64,000 nt of DNA from an uncultured Clostridia bacterium. Lineage in GTDB: Bacteria > Bacillota > Clostridia > Christensenellales > Borkfalkiaceae. The DNA is taken from positions 1-64,000 of the forward strand of contig CALVLH010000004.1 of NCBI GenBank assembly GCA_944336975.1. The letters run 5' to 3'. The notes beneath the pieces were generated by a model. It saw only the letters and a program-made list of their open reading frames with translations, ran no database searches and was not told the DNA's origin. Position 1 is the stretch's first letter, and each line of letters starts with the position of its first letter. The translations under genes and the position numbers were made by a program. Positions 26,080-35,904 of this stretch are shown here, piece by piece.

Positions 26080-26108
26080 TGGACATTTTGCAAAAGACAT
26101 GGTATAAT
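26080..26108 (+). promoter_or_regulatory. Promoter of lgt
   Basis: TGGACA (26080-26085), 17 bases, TATAAT (26103-26108), 50 bases before the lgt start codon. Confidence 0.8.
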
Positions 26109-26157
26109 CGGTTGCGAAGGCGGCGAATTGCGAACGCGCAGGGCAAAAGGAGAAGAT

Positions 26158-26946
26158 ATGTTTCCCGAAGTCAGATTTTTACAACTCGATCTGTATGCAT
26201 GGCTATCCGTCGTCGGGATCGTGGCGGCGCTCGTCGTTTTCCGCATATATTCGGATAAAAAGCAGATCTCTGCCAAATTGCAGAATATCTGTCTTGCCCT
26301 GATCCTCGTTTCCGTTGCGGTCGGATATGGGTTCGCCGTGTTGTTCCAGGCGGTCTATGATTTTACCAAGAGCGGAGAATTCGTCATAAACACGCAGACG
26401 GGCATGACGTTTTACGGCGGCTTGATCGGCGGAGGGGCGGTTTTTCTGGCGCTGTATTTCACCGTTGCCAAAAAAATGTGCGGGGAAGAGGTCTTTCGCC
26501 GTTTCAACGAAATTTCGGGGGTGGCGGCGTGCGCGATCTCGCTCGGGCACTCCATCGGCAGGATCGGGTGCCTGATGGCGGGGTGCTGTTACGGCAGGGA
26601 GACCGATTCCTGGATCGGGATATATTTACCCTCCGTGGGAGCGAAAGTCATTCCTACGCAACTGATCGAAAGCATCTTTTTGTTTCTCCTTTTTCTCGCG
26701 CTTTCCGCATTGCTCTTCCGCACCCGCGTCAACGGCTGCGCGGTCTATTTGACCGCTTACGGCGCGTTCCGCTTCGCGATCGAATTTTTCCGCGCGGACG
26801 ACCGAGGGGAATCCGTCATCCCTTGGCTGAGCCCTTCTCAGGTCTGGTCTGTGTTGCTGTTTTTCGGGGGGCTTGCGATCCTGGCGGCGATGTGGGTATC
26901 GCGCAGGCGCCGCAAGACCGAAGGGGAATCGCTTGACGAACAATAA
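26158..26946 (+). CDS. lgt: Prolipoprotein diacylglyceryl transferase family protein
   Basis: A 262-residue polytopic membrane protein. The start at 26158 follows AAAGGAGAAGAT; an in-frame extension back to 26050 covers the promoter and is not real. About seven membrane helices are visible. The Lgt signature region reads HSIGRIGCLMAGCCYG (the usual form is GRxGNFxNxExxG), and FRADDRGE and SPSQVWS match the later conserved blocks. Lgt transfers a diacylglyceryl group from phosphatidylglycerol to the lipobox cysteine of lipoproteins, of which at least six are encoded in this window. The CCYG variant is common in Clostridia paralogues, so a second canonical Lgt may exist elsewhere. Confidence 0.8.
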   Translation: MFPEVRFLQLDLYAWLSVVGIVAALVVFRIYSDKKQISAKLQNICLALILVSVAVGYGFAVLFQAVYDFTKSGEFVINTQTGMTFYGGLIGGGAVFLALYFTVAKKMCGEEVFRRFNEISGVAACAISLGHSIGRIGCLMAGCCYGRETDSWIGIYLPSVGAKVIPTQLIESIFLFLLFLALSALLFRTRVNGCAVYLTAYGAFRFAIEFFRADDRGESVIPWLSPSQVWSVLLFFGGLAILAAMWVSRRRRKTEGESLDEQ

Positions 26947-26982
26947 AAATGCAGAGAACGGCGTACCGAAGGGATGCCGCGT

Positions 26983-27009
26983 AAAAAGCCTCGCAATGCG
27001 AGGCTTTTT
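26983..27009. terminator. Terminator after lgt
   Basis: AAAAAGCCTCGC pairs with GCGAGGCTTTTT, with A and T tracts on the two sides, so it can act in both directions. The 355-base gap to 27301 holds this terminator and the promoter and leader of the sugar transporter. Confidence 0.85.
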
Positions 27010-27127
27010 CCTTTTTCTCGGGCGGTTACGGATATACGTTCCGCATTTGGAAATAATGCTCAAAAGTGTTTATATATGTTTGTTTATGGCGACGCGAAAG
27101 ATTATTTTTCAATATTACGAACAAATA

Positions 27128-27156
27128 TAGACAAAAATCTGTCATTATGATATAAT
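27128..27156 (+). promoter_or_regulatory. Promoter of the sugar transport operon
   Basis: TAGACA (27128-27133), 17 bases, TATAAT (27151-27156). The transcript would have a leader of about 140 bases. Confidence 0.75.
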
Positions 27157-27188
27157 TTGAGAGCAAAGGGGAGATTTTTGCCGTTTCG

Positions 27189-27199
27189 GAAAGCGCTTC
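27189..27199. promoter_or_regulatory. Possible LacI/CcpA-family operator
   Basis: GAAAGCGCTTC, with an AAGCGCTT core palindrome, lies about 30 bases past the expected transcription start of the sugar operon. It resembles cre-like and LacI-family half-palindromes. It is short, so chance is possible. Confidence 0.3.
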
Positions 27200-27301
27200 A
27201 GGGCATTGCCGTACGGTGCAATCTTCAGGTCTCGGGCGGATCGGGCGCGGCGGAAAAGCGCGCGTGCCGACGGAAAAAAATCACACGAAGGAGATTTCAG
27301 C

Positions 27302-28957
27302 ATGAAACATCTGGCGAAAACACTCAGTCTGATCCTGGCGGGCGTGATGTGCGTGAGTCTGTGCGCGTGCAATATCGCGACGGGCGACAAGGATCCCGAT
27401 AAGGACGTCAATGAGGTGGAAAAGGGCGATTATACGCAATATACCAAACTCGTGATCGACGGCGGCGGACAAAACGCGGCGTATAACACGACTTCGTCGC
27501 TCATCTATGACAAATACACCAATCCGTATCCTTATAATACGCTCGAAGCGCTCGTCGAAGAGTGGAACAAGGAGAACGCGGAAAAATACGGATATTACTT
27601 TACGGTGGCGACTTCTTCGATCAACAACGACCGCGAGACGATGGTCCCCATGCTCAACAACGGGACGGCGCCCGAGATCATCTATTATCTGCAGACGACC
27701 ATTGCCGAAGATCAGAACAAGGGCTGGTTCTACGATCTCAAAGAGGTCATGGAGACGCCGAATAAATACAGCAAAGAAGGGGAAGACGGGAGCGTGCGTT
27801 GGCGCGATATTTATCCCGACGACCTGTATCAGTCCTTCTTCTCTCCCAACGGACAGATCTTTGCCGTGACGATGGAGCAAAATCCTATCGGGATCCTGTA
27901 CAACAAGACGCTGTTCGAGGCGGCGGGCATAACGGAAGAACCCGAAACGTATAAGGAGTTCATGGAAGCGCAGGACGCGATCTATGCGTATGCGCAGGGC
28001 GTCGGCCGCGCCGATCCTTCGGACGACTCTACCTATATCTGCCCGTTCAACTCTATCTATCCTTGGTATGATTCCTATCTCGAAACGTCGCTGATGGGCG
28101 ACATCATAGAATATCTGGACGTCATCGAAGTGGACGGATACGTCAATGCGGAAGAATATGTGCGCGCGTTCATGACCAAGGACGAGAACGGAAACCGCCT
28201 TTACAGTCCCGACGACGACAGGATGGTGGAACTGTATCGGCTCATCAAACAGATGTGCAAATACTATCCGACCAATTACGAGAGCTACTACTGCACGCAG
28301 CAGTTTACGGTGGGGAACCTTGCCATGCTCGAAGTGACGGGCGGCGACATCCGCGAGATCATCGATACGGTCGACGGCGCATTCGAGGTGGGCGTGTTTG
28401 CATATCCCGTGCTCGAAACGCAGCCTGCGGTTGAAGAGCCGAATCCCTATTATACGACTTACAATACGTCCGAGAGTTTCGTGCAGCGCGGCCTGAGCGG
28501 TTATTCCACGGGCTGGGCGATCACCAATTCTGCGATGAACAAGGATGAGGCGAGCGGGAACGACAACTGCGTGAACGCCTGCATCGATATGTTGATGTAT
28601 CTGAGCTGCTTTGAAAACAACGACAGGATGGTGAACGATCTCGGATTTGCCATTCCTCTTTCGGGGAATACGACTTACGAGTATTTCAAACCCCTGGCGG
28701 AGATATTCAAGGAGGACAGAGAGAACGAGAAGGCGCTTGCATGGTCGGCAGCGACCGCGGGCAACGCGATGAACAAAGATTATTACGACGCGGTCTATCT
28801 TTTCCGAAAGACGGCGCTCACGCTCGATCAGTCCCAGATCAAGAGCGGGCTGTCGACGCTGGTGAGTTCGTTCAGTTCTTCCGCGAATATCTTATATCAG
28901 CAAAATCTCTGGGATAAAGATTCCTGGCCCGCATACGGGACATCCAATCGGGATTGA
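27302..28957 (+). CDS. ABC transporter sugar-binding lipoprotein
   Basis: A 551-residue protein. The ATG at 27302 follows GGAGATTTCAGC and opens a lipoprotein signal with lipobox LCAC (lipidated Cys23); the in-frame extension from 27206 is leader DNA. The mature part has the layout of carbohydrate-binding proteins of the extracellular solute-binding family 1: MVPMLNNGTAPEIIYY, then MEQNPIGILYNKTLFEAAGI and a late ALAWSAATAGNAMNK region. It is larger than usual (about 420-450). It delivers a sugar, probably an oligosaccharide, to the two permeases encoded next. Confidence 0.85.
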   Translation: MKHLAKTLSLILAGVMCVSLCACNIATGDKDPDKDVNEVEKGDYTQYTKLVIDGGGQNAAYNTTSSLIYDKYTNPYPYNTLEALVEEWNKENAEKYGYYFTVATSSINNDRETMVPMLNNGTAPEIIYYLQTTIAEDQNKGWFYDLKEVMETPNKYSKEGEDGSVRWRDIYPDDLYQSFFSPNGQIFAVTMEQNPIGILYNKTLFEAAGITEEPETYKEFMEAQDAIYAYAQGVGRADPSDDSTYICPFNSIYPWYDSYLETSLMGDIIEYLDVIEVDGYVNAEEYVRAFMTKDENGNRLYSPDDDRMVELYRLIKQMCKYYPTNYESYYCTQQFTVGNLAMLEVTGGDIREIIDTVDGAFEVGVFAYPVLETQPAVEEPNPYYTTYNTSESFVQRGLSGYSTGWAITNSAMNKDEASGNDNCVNACIDMLMYLSCFENNDRMVNDLGFAIPLSGNTTYEYFKPLAEIFKEDRENEKALAWSAATAGNAMNKDYYDAVYLFRKTALTLDQSQIKSGLSTLVSSFSSSANILYQQNLWDKDSWPAYGTSNRD

Positions 28958-28983
28958 GCGTGCATACAGACGAAGGAGCGATC

Positions 28984-29937
28984 ATGCAGAAAGAAGCGAA
29001 TGAAAAAAAGAATTGGAAAAAGATCTTGCTTTCCAAAGAAAACGTCGGGCTGATCTGGATCTTACCCGCCCTCGCTTTGCTCTGCGTTTTCTGTCTCTAC
29101 CCGGTCATCAGTGCGTTTTATCATTCTTTTACCGATTGGGACGGGGGAATGCATGCGGATATAGTCTGGTTTGCCAACTATGCCGAGATCTTTCAGGACC
29201 GTCTGTTCTGGATCTCTCTTCTGAACGTTGTCATTCTGACCGTCGTGGGGATGATCATCGGTAACGCGGCGTCCATTTTCCTCGCGGAGCTCATGTATAA
29301 CCTGCGGTCCAAGCTGTCGGGAGTATACCGCTTCCTGTTTGTCCTGCCCGCCATGGTGCCCAGCATCGTCGTTTTGCTCCTGTGGCAGAAGCTCATTTTG
29401 TCCGGTTCTTCGACGGGCGTGATGAATACCATCCTCCGATGGTTCGGGCTTCCTTCTTCCGAGTGGTTTGCAAGCAAGAATACGTTCGTCGTGTTTTTGT
29501 CTATCTTCCTCTACGGGTTTCCGTGGATGGGGGGTACGTCTTTCCTCATCTATCTCGCGGGGCTCAACGGAATCGATCCTTCCATCATCGAGGCGACCAA
29601 GCTGGACGGGCTCGGGACCTTCAAGAGGGTGTTCCTGATCGACCTTCCCATGATCACGGGGCAATTGAAATATTTCCTCGTCATGGGATTTATCGGCGGC
29701 TTGCAGAATTATACCATGCAATACACCATCACCTCGGGCGGACCCGGCGAAGTGATCGGCAGTATGCAATCGGGGACCATGGTACCCGGGTACTATATCT
29801 ATTTGCTCATCAGCGGCGCTTCGCGGGAAGACGCATACGGCTATGCCTGTGCGATGGGGATGGTCATGTTCCTCATTATCCTGGCGATCACCGTCATCAA
29901 TAACAAGCTCGTCAAATCGCAGAATGAGGTTGACTGA
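28984..29937 (+). CDS. ABC sugar transporter permease (MalF/UgpA type)
   Basis: A 317-residue permease. The start at ATG 28984 is set by CGAAGGAG just upstream; an earlier GTG-region start is less likely. Six membrane helices are visible, and the EAA loop that docks the ATPase reads EATKLDGLGTFKRVFLIDLP (about 208-227). It forms a heterodimer with the next gene product. No ATPase gene is present in the operon, so the pair likely uses a shared MsmK-type ATPase encoded elsewhere. Confidence 0.9.
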   Translation: MQKEANEKKNWKKILLSKENVGLIWILPALALLCVFCLYPVISAFYHSFTDWDGGMHADIVWFANYAEIFQDRLFWISLLNVVILTVVGMIIGNAASIFLAELMYNLRSKLSGVYRFLFVLPAMVPSIVVLLLWQKLILSGSSTGVMNTILRWFGLPSSEWFASKNTFVVFLSIFLYGFPWMGGTSFLIYLAGLNGIDPSIIEATKLDGLGTFKRVFLIDLPMITGQLKYFLVMGFIGGLQNYTMQYTITSGGPGEVIGSMQSGTMVPGYYIYLLISGASREDAYGYACAMGMVMFLIILAITVINNKLVKSQNEVD

Positions 29938-29961
29938 GCGGACAGGGAAACGGAGAGGCTT

Positions 29962-30828
29962 ATGGCGACACAGAAGAGAAAACGTACTATCGATCTGAAA
30001 CAGTTCGCGGTACACGTCGTTATCGTCGTGTTGCTTCTGCTTGTGCTGTTTCCCTTTTATATTCTCATCATCAACAGTTTCAAACTGCCCAAGGACATCC
30101 TCATCAACCCGTTTTCCATTCCCGGGACGGCGGAAGTGCCCATGGTATTGGGCGCATACGGAACGGCATGGGGATATATTCGCAACTATCTCTGGAACAG
30201 CGTTGTCGTGGCGTTTTTGGAGATCGTGGGCGTGCTGTTTATCGCCAGCATCGCCGCTTACGGGTTTGCGAGGTTCCGTTTTGTCGGAAAAAACTTCCTC
30301 TTCACCGTGTTTCTTTCCTTTATGATGATCCCGGGCATTCTGACGCTTGCGCCGCAATATGCGCTCGTTTACAGTACGCTTCATTTGGGACAGACGTACA
30401 TGGGCGTGGTACTTCCCGCAGTAGCGGGCGGATTGCCCGTCGGAATCTTCCTTATTCGCACCTTTTTTGCGGGGGTCCCCGACAGCATTTTCGAGGCGGC
30501 GGAACTGGACGGAGCGAGTCATTTCCGTCGGTATCTCATGATGGCAGTCCCGCTCAGTCTTCCCATTCTGTTCACGATCGGGCTTTCCACGCTCCTCGGA
30601 GCCTGGAACGACATCATTTGGGCTCGGCTCATCCTGTACGGAAAGGAAAATCTTTATACCATCAGCGTTGGCGTGTTCGTCGTTTTCAATTCGGACGCGA
30701 ACAAGTCTATCACCGATACGGTCATCTATGCGGGGTACTGTATCGCGAGCCTGCCCCTCGTCGTGGCGTTCTGTCTCACTTCGAAACAGTTCATCAAAGG
30801 CCTTACGACGGGCGCGATCAAGATGTAA
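29962..30828 (+). CDS. ABC sugar transporter permease (MalG/UgpE type)
   Basis: A 288-residue permease with six membrane helices and an EAA motif EAAELDGASHFRRYLMMAVP (about 178-197). The C terminus TTGAIKM matches the usual GLTxGAVKG-type ending of this family. It is separated by 24 bases from the MalF-type gene and is followed by three lipoprotein genes and surface proteins that appear to belong to the same uptake locus. Confidence 0.9.
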   Translation: MATQKRKRTIDLKQFAVHVVIVVLLLLVLFPFYILIINSFKLPKDILINPFSIPGTAEVPMVLGAYGTAWGYIRNYLWNSVVVAFLEIVGVLFIASIAAYGFARFRFVGKNFLFTVFLSFMMIPGILTLAPQYALVYSTLHLGQTYMGVVLPAVAGGLPVGIFLIRTFFAGVPDSIFEAAELDGASHFRRYLMMAVPLSLPILFTIGLSTLLGAWNDIIWARLILYGKENLYTISVGVFVVFNSDANKSITDTVIYAGYCIASLPLVVAFCLTSKQFIKGLTTGAIKM

Positions 30829-30838
30829 AGGAGGTATC

Positions 30839-31888
30839 ATGAAGAGAGCCGCACTTATTCTGAGCGCATTGTTTCTTCTTGTCGGATTGAGCGGTTGCGG
30901 ACCGGATCCCGACACGGACGATCCGGATACGCCGAACACCGATCCGACGGAACCCGTGCGCACGCAACTTTTGTTCGACGAAAAGCTCGCGCAGGGCATC
31001 GCCGTTTCCGGGCTGGAATCCCAACAGGTCGCGTACACCTGGTGGAAATACGGCGACGCGGACGCTGGGAGCGAGCCGTTCTGGTCGCTGGGGCAGTATT
31101 GCAATCTCTCTAACACGCGGGAAAATTACGATTCGTCCGTCAACGATCTCTCTTTGGGGACGATCTTCGACGATCCGAAAGGGATCGAAGGTCAGGAAGG
31201 TTCCTACTATACTTTGACCAACCGTTCGGGAAGCAAGACGATCAAGGTCGATCCCGAAGCGGGAGCGGTCACGCTGAATGTGGATACGACGAAAGAATAT
31301 GTCGATCAGGAGACGGGCGAGATCGTTCCGAGAAAAGACGGAGAGGATTGGGTGCACATGATCCTCGAACAGAGCCCCGGCACGGTATATCTCGATCAGG
31401 TGGAATCCTTCGTGATGAGTCTGGATTTCACGCTCGATCAGTGCGAGGTGGCGGACGATTCCATCGGCGCGGCACAGTTTCAGTGGATCTTCGGCGTGCA
31501 CGATAAGACCAGTCCCATCGGGGATTATTTCTGGTTCAACGTGACGTTGTTCGACGACCGTTACGAGATTTTTCCGGGTACGCAGATGTACGACGGGGGC
31601 AAGGCGGACGCCACGGGCAAGTTTATCTATGCGCCGACGGGCGAAGAGTTGTTCGGCGAAAGCGGCGGGAAGGTGGAGGTCGGAGTCACCTATCATGTGG
31701 AGCTCGATCTTAAAAAATACATGAAAGAAGCATTTGACATCGCGCAGTCCATGGGCGCCATGGAACAATCGTCGTGGGAGGATCTTTCGGTGAGCGGGTT
31801 CAATCTCGGCTGGGAAGTCTCCAACGTTTGCGCGGTGGGTGTGACGATAGAAAACCTTTCCCTCGTCACGGAAACGATTGCTTCGTGA
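30839..31888 (+). CDS. Lipoprotein, first of a three-member paralogous family
   Basis: A 349-residue protein. ATG 30839 follows AAAGGAGG and opens a signal peptide with lipobox LSGC (Cys20), then a Asp/Pro/Thr-rich linker. The mature domain is beta-rich and contains GAAQFQWIFGV, MYDGGKADATGKFIY and a closing SGFNLGWEVSN block. The same blocks recur in the lipoproteins at 31900 and 37437. The function is unknown; tight linkage to the sugar transporter suggests a polysaccharide- or glycan-binding role. The longer open frame from 30668 overlaps the permease and is not used. Confidence 0.75.
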   Translation: MKRAALILSALFLLVGLSGCGPDPDTDDPDTPNTDPTEPVRTQLLFDEKLAQGIAVSGLESQQVAYTWWKYGDADAGSEPFWSLGQYCNLSNTRENYDSSVNDLSLGTIFDDPKGIEGQEGSYYTLTNRSGSKTIKVDPEAGAVTLNVDTTKEYVDQETGEIVPRKDGEDWVHMILEQSPGTVYLDQVESFVMSLDFTLDQCEVADDSIGAAQFQWIFGVHDKTSPIGDYFWFNVTLFDDRYEIFPGTQMYDGGKADATGKFIYAPTGEELFGESGGKVEVGVTYHVELDLKKYMKEAFDIAQSMGAMEQSSWEDLSVSGFNLGWEVSNVCAVGVTIENLSLVTETIAS

Positions 31889-31899
31889 CGGAGAAAAAC

Positions 31900-33033
31900 A
31901 TGAAGACATCGGCAAAATGGAAAAAAATCGTCTGCGTGGCGCTGGGACTGTGTATTGCGGGGCTTTGCGCGGCCTGCGGACAGGGAGAAACAGATATGGA
32001 CAAGGACGAACAGGACAAGACGGAACAGGAAACGGCGACGTGGGATACACAGACGGAAGGCACGGTGATCACGCGCCCGCAGATCGCGGACGCGTCCGTG
32101 AAAGAGCTGTTAGGAGATCTGAATTTTTCGCAGGGCTTCAAAGTGACGCTCTTCCATTCCAATTCTTCCAACGGGCAGATCGCGGGCACGCTCGATCACG
32201 GCGGCGACGCGGCGAGCGGCGATCCGGTCTGGACGCTCGCGCAATGGGGATGTACGCATAACATGGCGGAAGCGACGTTCACCAGGGACGGCAGCGTTCT
32301 TACGTATGAGGACGGTGGCAAAAAACTGTCTTTCGACGTCACCGAGACGGGGAGCGTCACGCTCGGGATCAAGGGCAGTACGGAATATACCCTCGACGAG
32401 GACGGAAACATCCGCGAGCGTACGGACGCGACGGAAAACTGGCCGCACATCCTCATCGAGCAGAGCATCGGGCATGACATCTCCGCGGAAGCGGAACATC
32501 TGTACATGGAAGTGGAATATCGGGTTACGGCGTGCGAGAGCCTTGTCGACCGCGAGATCTATCCCGAAGATCCCGAACTCAACGCGGCGCAGTTCCAGTG
32601 GTTCATCACGCTGACGGATACCGACGAATCGAGCGAAAGCTTCGGGCAGTCGATGTGGTTCGGGTTTTCCATGTTCGATACGCGCGCCCTCGGCGGCACG
32701 CCTTCGGGGCTGGCGTCTTACGACGGCGGAAAAGAGGATTCCACGGGGTTGTTCATCTATATGCCTTCGCTCACGCAGGTTGCTGCCAATGCGGAAGTGA
32801 CGGACAGCGAAGTGACCGTCCCGACCGCGGTCATCGGCGAGAACAGAAAGGTGAAAATAGACATCCTGCCGTGGCTGAGCCAGGCATTGAAGACGGCAAG
32901 ACAATACGGTGCGCTGACAGGTGCGAGCGTAGAACATCTCCGCATCGGTTCGACCAACATCGGATGGGAGCTTCCCGGAAATTACGACGCGGAAGTCGTC
33001 ATCTCCTATCTGAACATTTACGAAGTATTTTAA
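31900..33033 (+). CDS. Lipoprotein, second of the paralogous family
   Basis: A 377-residue protein starting at ATG 31900, 11 bases after the previous stop. The lipobox is CAAC (Cys26), followed by an acidic linker. The conserved blocks are NAAQFQWFITL, SYDGGKEDSTGLFIY and STNIGWELPGNYDAEV. It is closely related in layout to the upstream lipoprotein and to the one at 37437. Unknown function; likely a surface binding protein of the uptake locus. A small hairpin-forming sequence lies between it and the next gene. Confidence 0.75.
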   Translation: MKTSAKWKKIVCVALGLCIAGLCAACGQGETDMDKDEQDKTEQETATWDTQTEGTVITRPQIADASVKELLGDLNFSQGFKVTLFHSNSSNGQIAGTLDHGGDAASGDPVWTLAQWGCTHNMAEATFTRDGSVLTYEDGGKKLSFDVTETGSVTLGIKGSTEYTLDEDGNIRERTDATENWPHILIEQSIGHDISAEAEHLYMEVEYRVTACESLVDREIYPEDPELNAAQFQWFITLTDTDESSESFGQSMWFGFSMFDTRALGGTPSGLASYDGGKEDSTGLFIYMPSLTQVAANAEVTDSEVTVPTAVIGENRKVKIDILPWLSQALKTARQYGALTGASVEHLRIGSTNIGWELPGNYDAEVVISYLNIYEVF

Positions 33034-33113
33034 TTCCGCGGCGGGCAGTCTGCGAAGAAGGGGGCAGATTGCGGAATGCGGAAGAAAAATAAAAACACAA
33101 CAGGAGGAAAATT

Positions 33114-35879
33114 ATGAAAAAGACCAGAAGGGTTACGGCAACGGCGCTGAGCGCCGCAATGGCGCTTTCGTTCAGCGCCGCAGGCATAGCGCTGGTTGCG
33201 AACGGATCGCCTGTGTTTACCGCCGCCGCGGAAGGAGAAACCGCGACAACGGTATTTACGGACAAGGAGTGGGAAGTTTACAGCGGCTCGTTCAGTTCGA
33301 TCGAATTTGATTCGGAAACGGGGCTCACCACGCAGAACGCGACGCCTTCCTACGGCGTGCGTGCGACCACGGTCGACAAAGTCAAGCTCGACGGGCTCAA
33401 ACTTACCATGATCAGCAACGATTTCGACAACAAGGGAAGCCTGACGTTCGGATTTACGCTTGCGAAAGACAAGGGCGATTACGCCGTAGGATCCACTTCG
33501 ACGGGCGCGCCCGCTTACGATACCTATGTCGGTACGTTCCGTCATAACAACGACGATCCGAACAGCACGCAGATGCGTTACAGCAGCAGCAACAGTCATA
33601 ACCATGTCTTGCAGTACCAGATCGGCTGCACCACGCCCGAGGCGGCTTTGACGAATACCACGACTTCCACGTTCTATTCCTCGTATGTCTTCGACGACAC
33701 CACGAGCGAGCGTACCGAAGAGGAAACGGGGAAATATTACCTACATCAGTCCATCGGCGTTACGTTGGAGTTCTCCTATGTCGCCGATCCCGGTTGTTGG
33801 CAAGTGATCGTTTCGATCGCGGCAGGCGAAAAGCACTCTCAGCAGACCGATCCCCAGACGATCTATTTCAACAGCCAGTATGCGGACAGCGTGCTCGACG
33901 AGAACGGGGAATGCTATCTTTCCAGCGTTCTGATGAGCGGGTGCAATTCGCTCAGCTTCTACATCGAGGACGACGCGAAGCGCGAAGCGCGCACGGCTGC
34001 CGAAAGCGCGCTCGATGCGTATGAAGCGGCGGTCCGCGCCGTCGTCGACGCAGAGACATATGCGGCGTCGGCAGAGGCGCGCGCGCAGGCTGTGGCGGCG
34101 GTCGAAGCGGCGGTCGGCAACGATCAGACGCTCTATTCTCTTCGCCTTGCGGAGATCGACGCGCTCTATACCGAAGACGCGACCATTCAGGCAAACGTAA
34201 AGGCGGCGTTGCAGGAATCTTATACTCCCGCACAGACCGCAGTCGAAACGCTTGCAACGGAAGCGAACATCAGCGCGGACGCCATCAATGCGGCGCATGA
34301 AGCGCTCCGCTCGGCAAATGCGGCTTACAGCGATATGGAGAATATGCTCACGGACGAAAACAAGACTTATTTTACGGGACTTTCCGATGAGTATGAATAT
34401 GCCATCACGCTGGCAGAGACAAAACTTTGGGTTATCACCTACGAAAAAGCGGCGGCGGATCTGGAAACGTCCGAAACGGTCACCGAAGATCTTGTCAGCA
34501 TCAAGCAGTTCCGCGCGGAATTCGCAGGCAGCGCGCACGAATACAACATCGAAAACGTGCTGACGGAAGAGGACGCGGCGGCGCTCAACGCACGCATCGA
34601 AGCAACGGACGCGGCGGTCGCGGCGATCGAGGAAGCAAATTCGGGCGAGGTCAAGGACAGCTATCTCACCGCTTTGGAAAATGCGTTGAATGAGGACATG
34701 ACCATCAAGTTCAACATCGACGACGCGAAGGCGGCGTATGCGGACCTGATCGCAAAAGTCACCATCACGGAAGAAGACGGCGAGCTTTATACCCGCCTGA
34801 ACAACGCCTATGCGGCGTTGAAAGCGGCTTGCGAGGATTACGAACAGGCAGAGATCGACGCAGTCGCGGCGCTTCTCGAACAGCGTTACGAAAATTACAG
34901 CGCATTCAAGGACGTTCGCACCAGATATAAGGCGATCGACCTTTCTTACCTGATGGAGGAGAACGCAGATCTCGAAGCGGCTTATGAAGCCCTCACTCAA
35001 ACGATCACGGCGAACGCGTTCTATTACGTTACCGCTACCGATATTGCGGAAGTCACGCAGAACACGTCGGGACTGTACTTCGAGCAGACGCCGGTCTTCC
35101 CTTCAAGGCTCAATTACAATCAGATGCTCGACCTGACCAAAGGGAGTAAGGTCGTCATCGAACTCACCGAAGCGGCGTTCTATAACGACGGCTCGCACGC
35201 GAACAACCTTTGTTTCAACTTCCTGCTCGCGCCCGATTCTTATAAGAGCATCGACGACGGTATCTCCATCGTGATCTGGCTGTATCCGACGGAAAGCAAC
35301 GTGCAGATCTTCAACAACAACGATACGCCGCTCGCTTCCGCATCCATCTCCACGCCGATCGACGGCGCGACGATCACCATTGAGATCAAGTACGGCTCTT
35401 ACTATGATTTCATTCAGGATACGACGTACGACGCTTATCAGATCAAAGTCAACGAGGCGTCCTTTGTTCTTACCGAAGCACAGCTTACGCAGTACGGTTA
35501 TACGGTCGGTACGGAAGTTTACTTCTCGATGGGCTCCTTTGCCGATATGACGGAAAATCCCAACTGCATGACTCTCGTCAGCGTGAACGACATTGCGCTG
35601 GGTTATACGGCACCCGAAGATCCTGAAGATCCTGAAGATCCTGAAGATCCCGAAGATCCCGAAGATCCTGAAGATCCCGAAGATCCCGAAGATCCTGAAG
35701 ATCCCGAAGATCCAGAAGATCCCGAAGATCCGGAAGATCCCGATAAGACGGGCAGCGGTTGTGCGGGTTGCGGTACCATCGGCTTCGGCGGAGGCTGGGG
35801 AGGCGGCATCGCGCTCGGCATCATCGCGGGAGCGGCAGTGCTCGTTGTGGCGCTCAGAAAAAAGAATGCGACCAAATGA
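33114..35879 (+). CDS. Large surface protein with Glu-Asp-Pro spacer and Gly/Cys-rich C-terminal membrane tail
   Basis: A 921-residue exported protein with an AGGAGG ribosome site and a signal peptide (about 1-39). Residues 40-290 and 655-840 are beta-rich, jelly-roll-like segments; residues about 290-640 are Ala/Glu-rich helices resembling repeats of bacterial surface stalks. A run of about 14 Glu-Asp-Pro units (about 834-877) spans the wall. The C terminus is TGSGCAGCG, then GFGGGWGGG, a hydrophobic helix and RKKNATK, a tripartite arrangement like LPXTG tails but without LPXTG. The same tail occurs at 38640-41066. Its role is probably glycan binding at the surface. Confidence 0.75.
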   Translation: MKKTRRVTATALSAAMALSFSAAGIALVANGSPVFTAAAEGETATTVFTDKEWEVYSGSFSSIEFDSETGLTTQNATPSYGVRATTVDKVKLDGLKLTMISNDFDNKGSLTFGFTLAKDKGDYAVGSTSTGAPAYDTYVGTFRHNNDDPNSTQMRYSSSNSHNHVLQYQIGCTTPEAALTNTTTSTFYSSYVFDDTTSERTEEETGKYYLHQSIGVTLEFSYVADPGCWQVIVSIAAGEKHSQQTDPQTIYFNSQYADSVLDENGECYLSSVLMSGCNSLSFYIEDDAKREARTAAESALDAYEAAVRAVVDAETYAASAEARAQAVAAVEAAVGNDQTLYSLRLAEIDALYTEDATIQANVKAALQESYTPAQTAVETLATEANISADAINAAHEALRSANAAYSDMENMLTDENKTYFTGLSDEYEYAITLAETKLWVITYEKAAADLETSETVTEDLVSIKQFRAEFAGSAHEYNIENVLTEEDAAALNARIEATDAAVAAIEEANSGEVKDSYLTALENALNEDMTIKFNIDDAKAAYADLIAKVTITEEDGELYTRLNNAYAALKAACEDYEQAEIDAVAALLEQRYENYSAFKDVRTRYKAIDLSYLMEENADLEAAYEALTQTITANAFYYVTATDIAEVTQNTSGLYFEQTPVFPSRLNYNQMLDLTKGSKVVIELTEAAFYNDGSHANNLCFNFLLAPDSYKSIDDGISIVIWLYPTESNVQIFNNNDTPLASASISTPIDGATITIEIKYGSYYDFIQDTTYDAYQIKVNEASFVLTEAQLTQYGYTVGTEVYFSMGSFADMTENPNCMTLVSVNDIALGYTAPEDPEDPEDPEDPEDPEDPEDPEDPEDPEDPEDPEDPEDPEDPDKTGSGCAGCGTIGFGGGWGGGIALGIIAGAAVLVVALRKKNATK
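35614..35742 (+). repeat. Tandem 9-bp repeat encoding Glu-Asp-Pro
   Basis: About 14 direct copies of GAAGATCCY lie inside the 921-residue surface protein. Copies differ only at the third base of the Pro codon (T, C, A or G). Such arrays can change length by slippage in steps of three residues without shifting frame. A shorter array of about eight units is at 40855-40930. Confidence 0.9.
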
Positions 35880-35904
35880 TCGTCGCTGAGAAATGGTAGT
35901 ATAA

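Noticed and set aside
29062..31116. Minus-strand open frame of 684 codons
   Set aside because: Antisense to two ABC permease genes and a lipoprotein gene with clear family motifs.
33582..35760. Regularly spaced repeats that might suggest a CRISPR array
   Set aside because: The only regular array is the 9-base Glu-Asp-Pro coding repeat; there are no 25-35 base repeats with unique spacers anywhere in the window.
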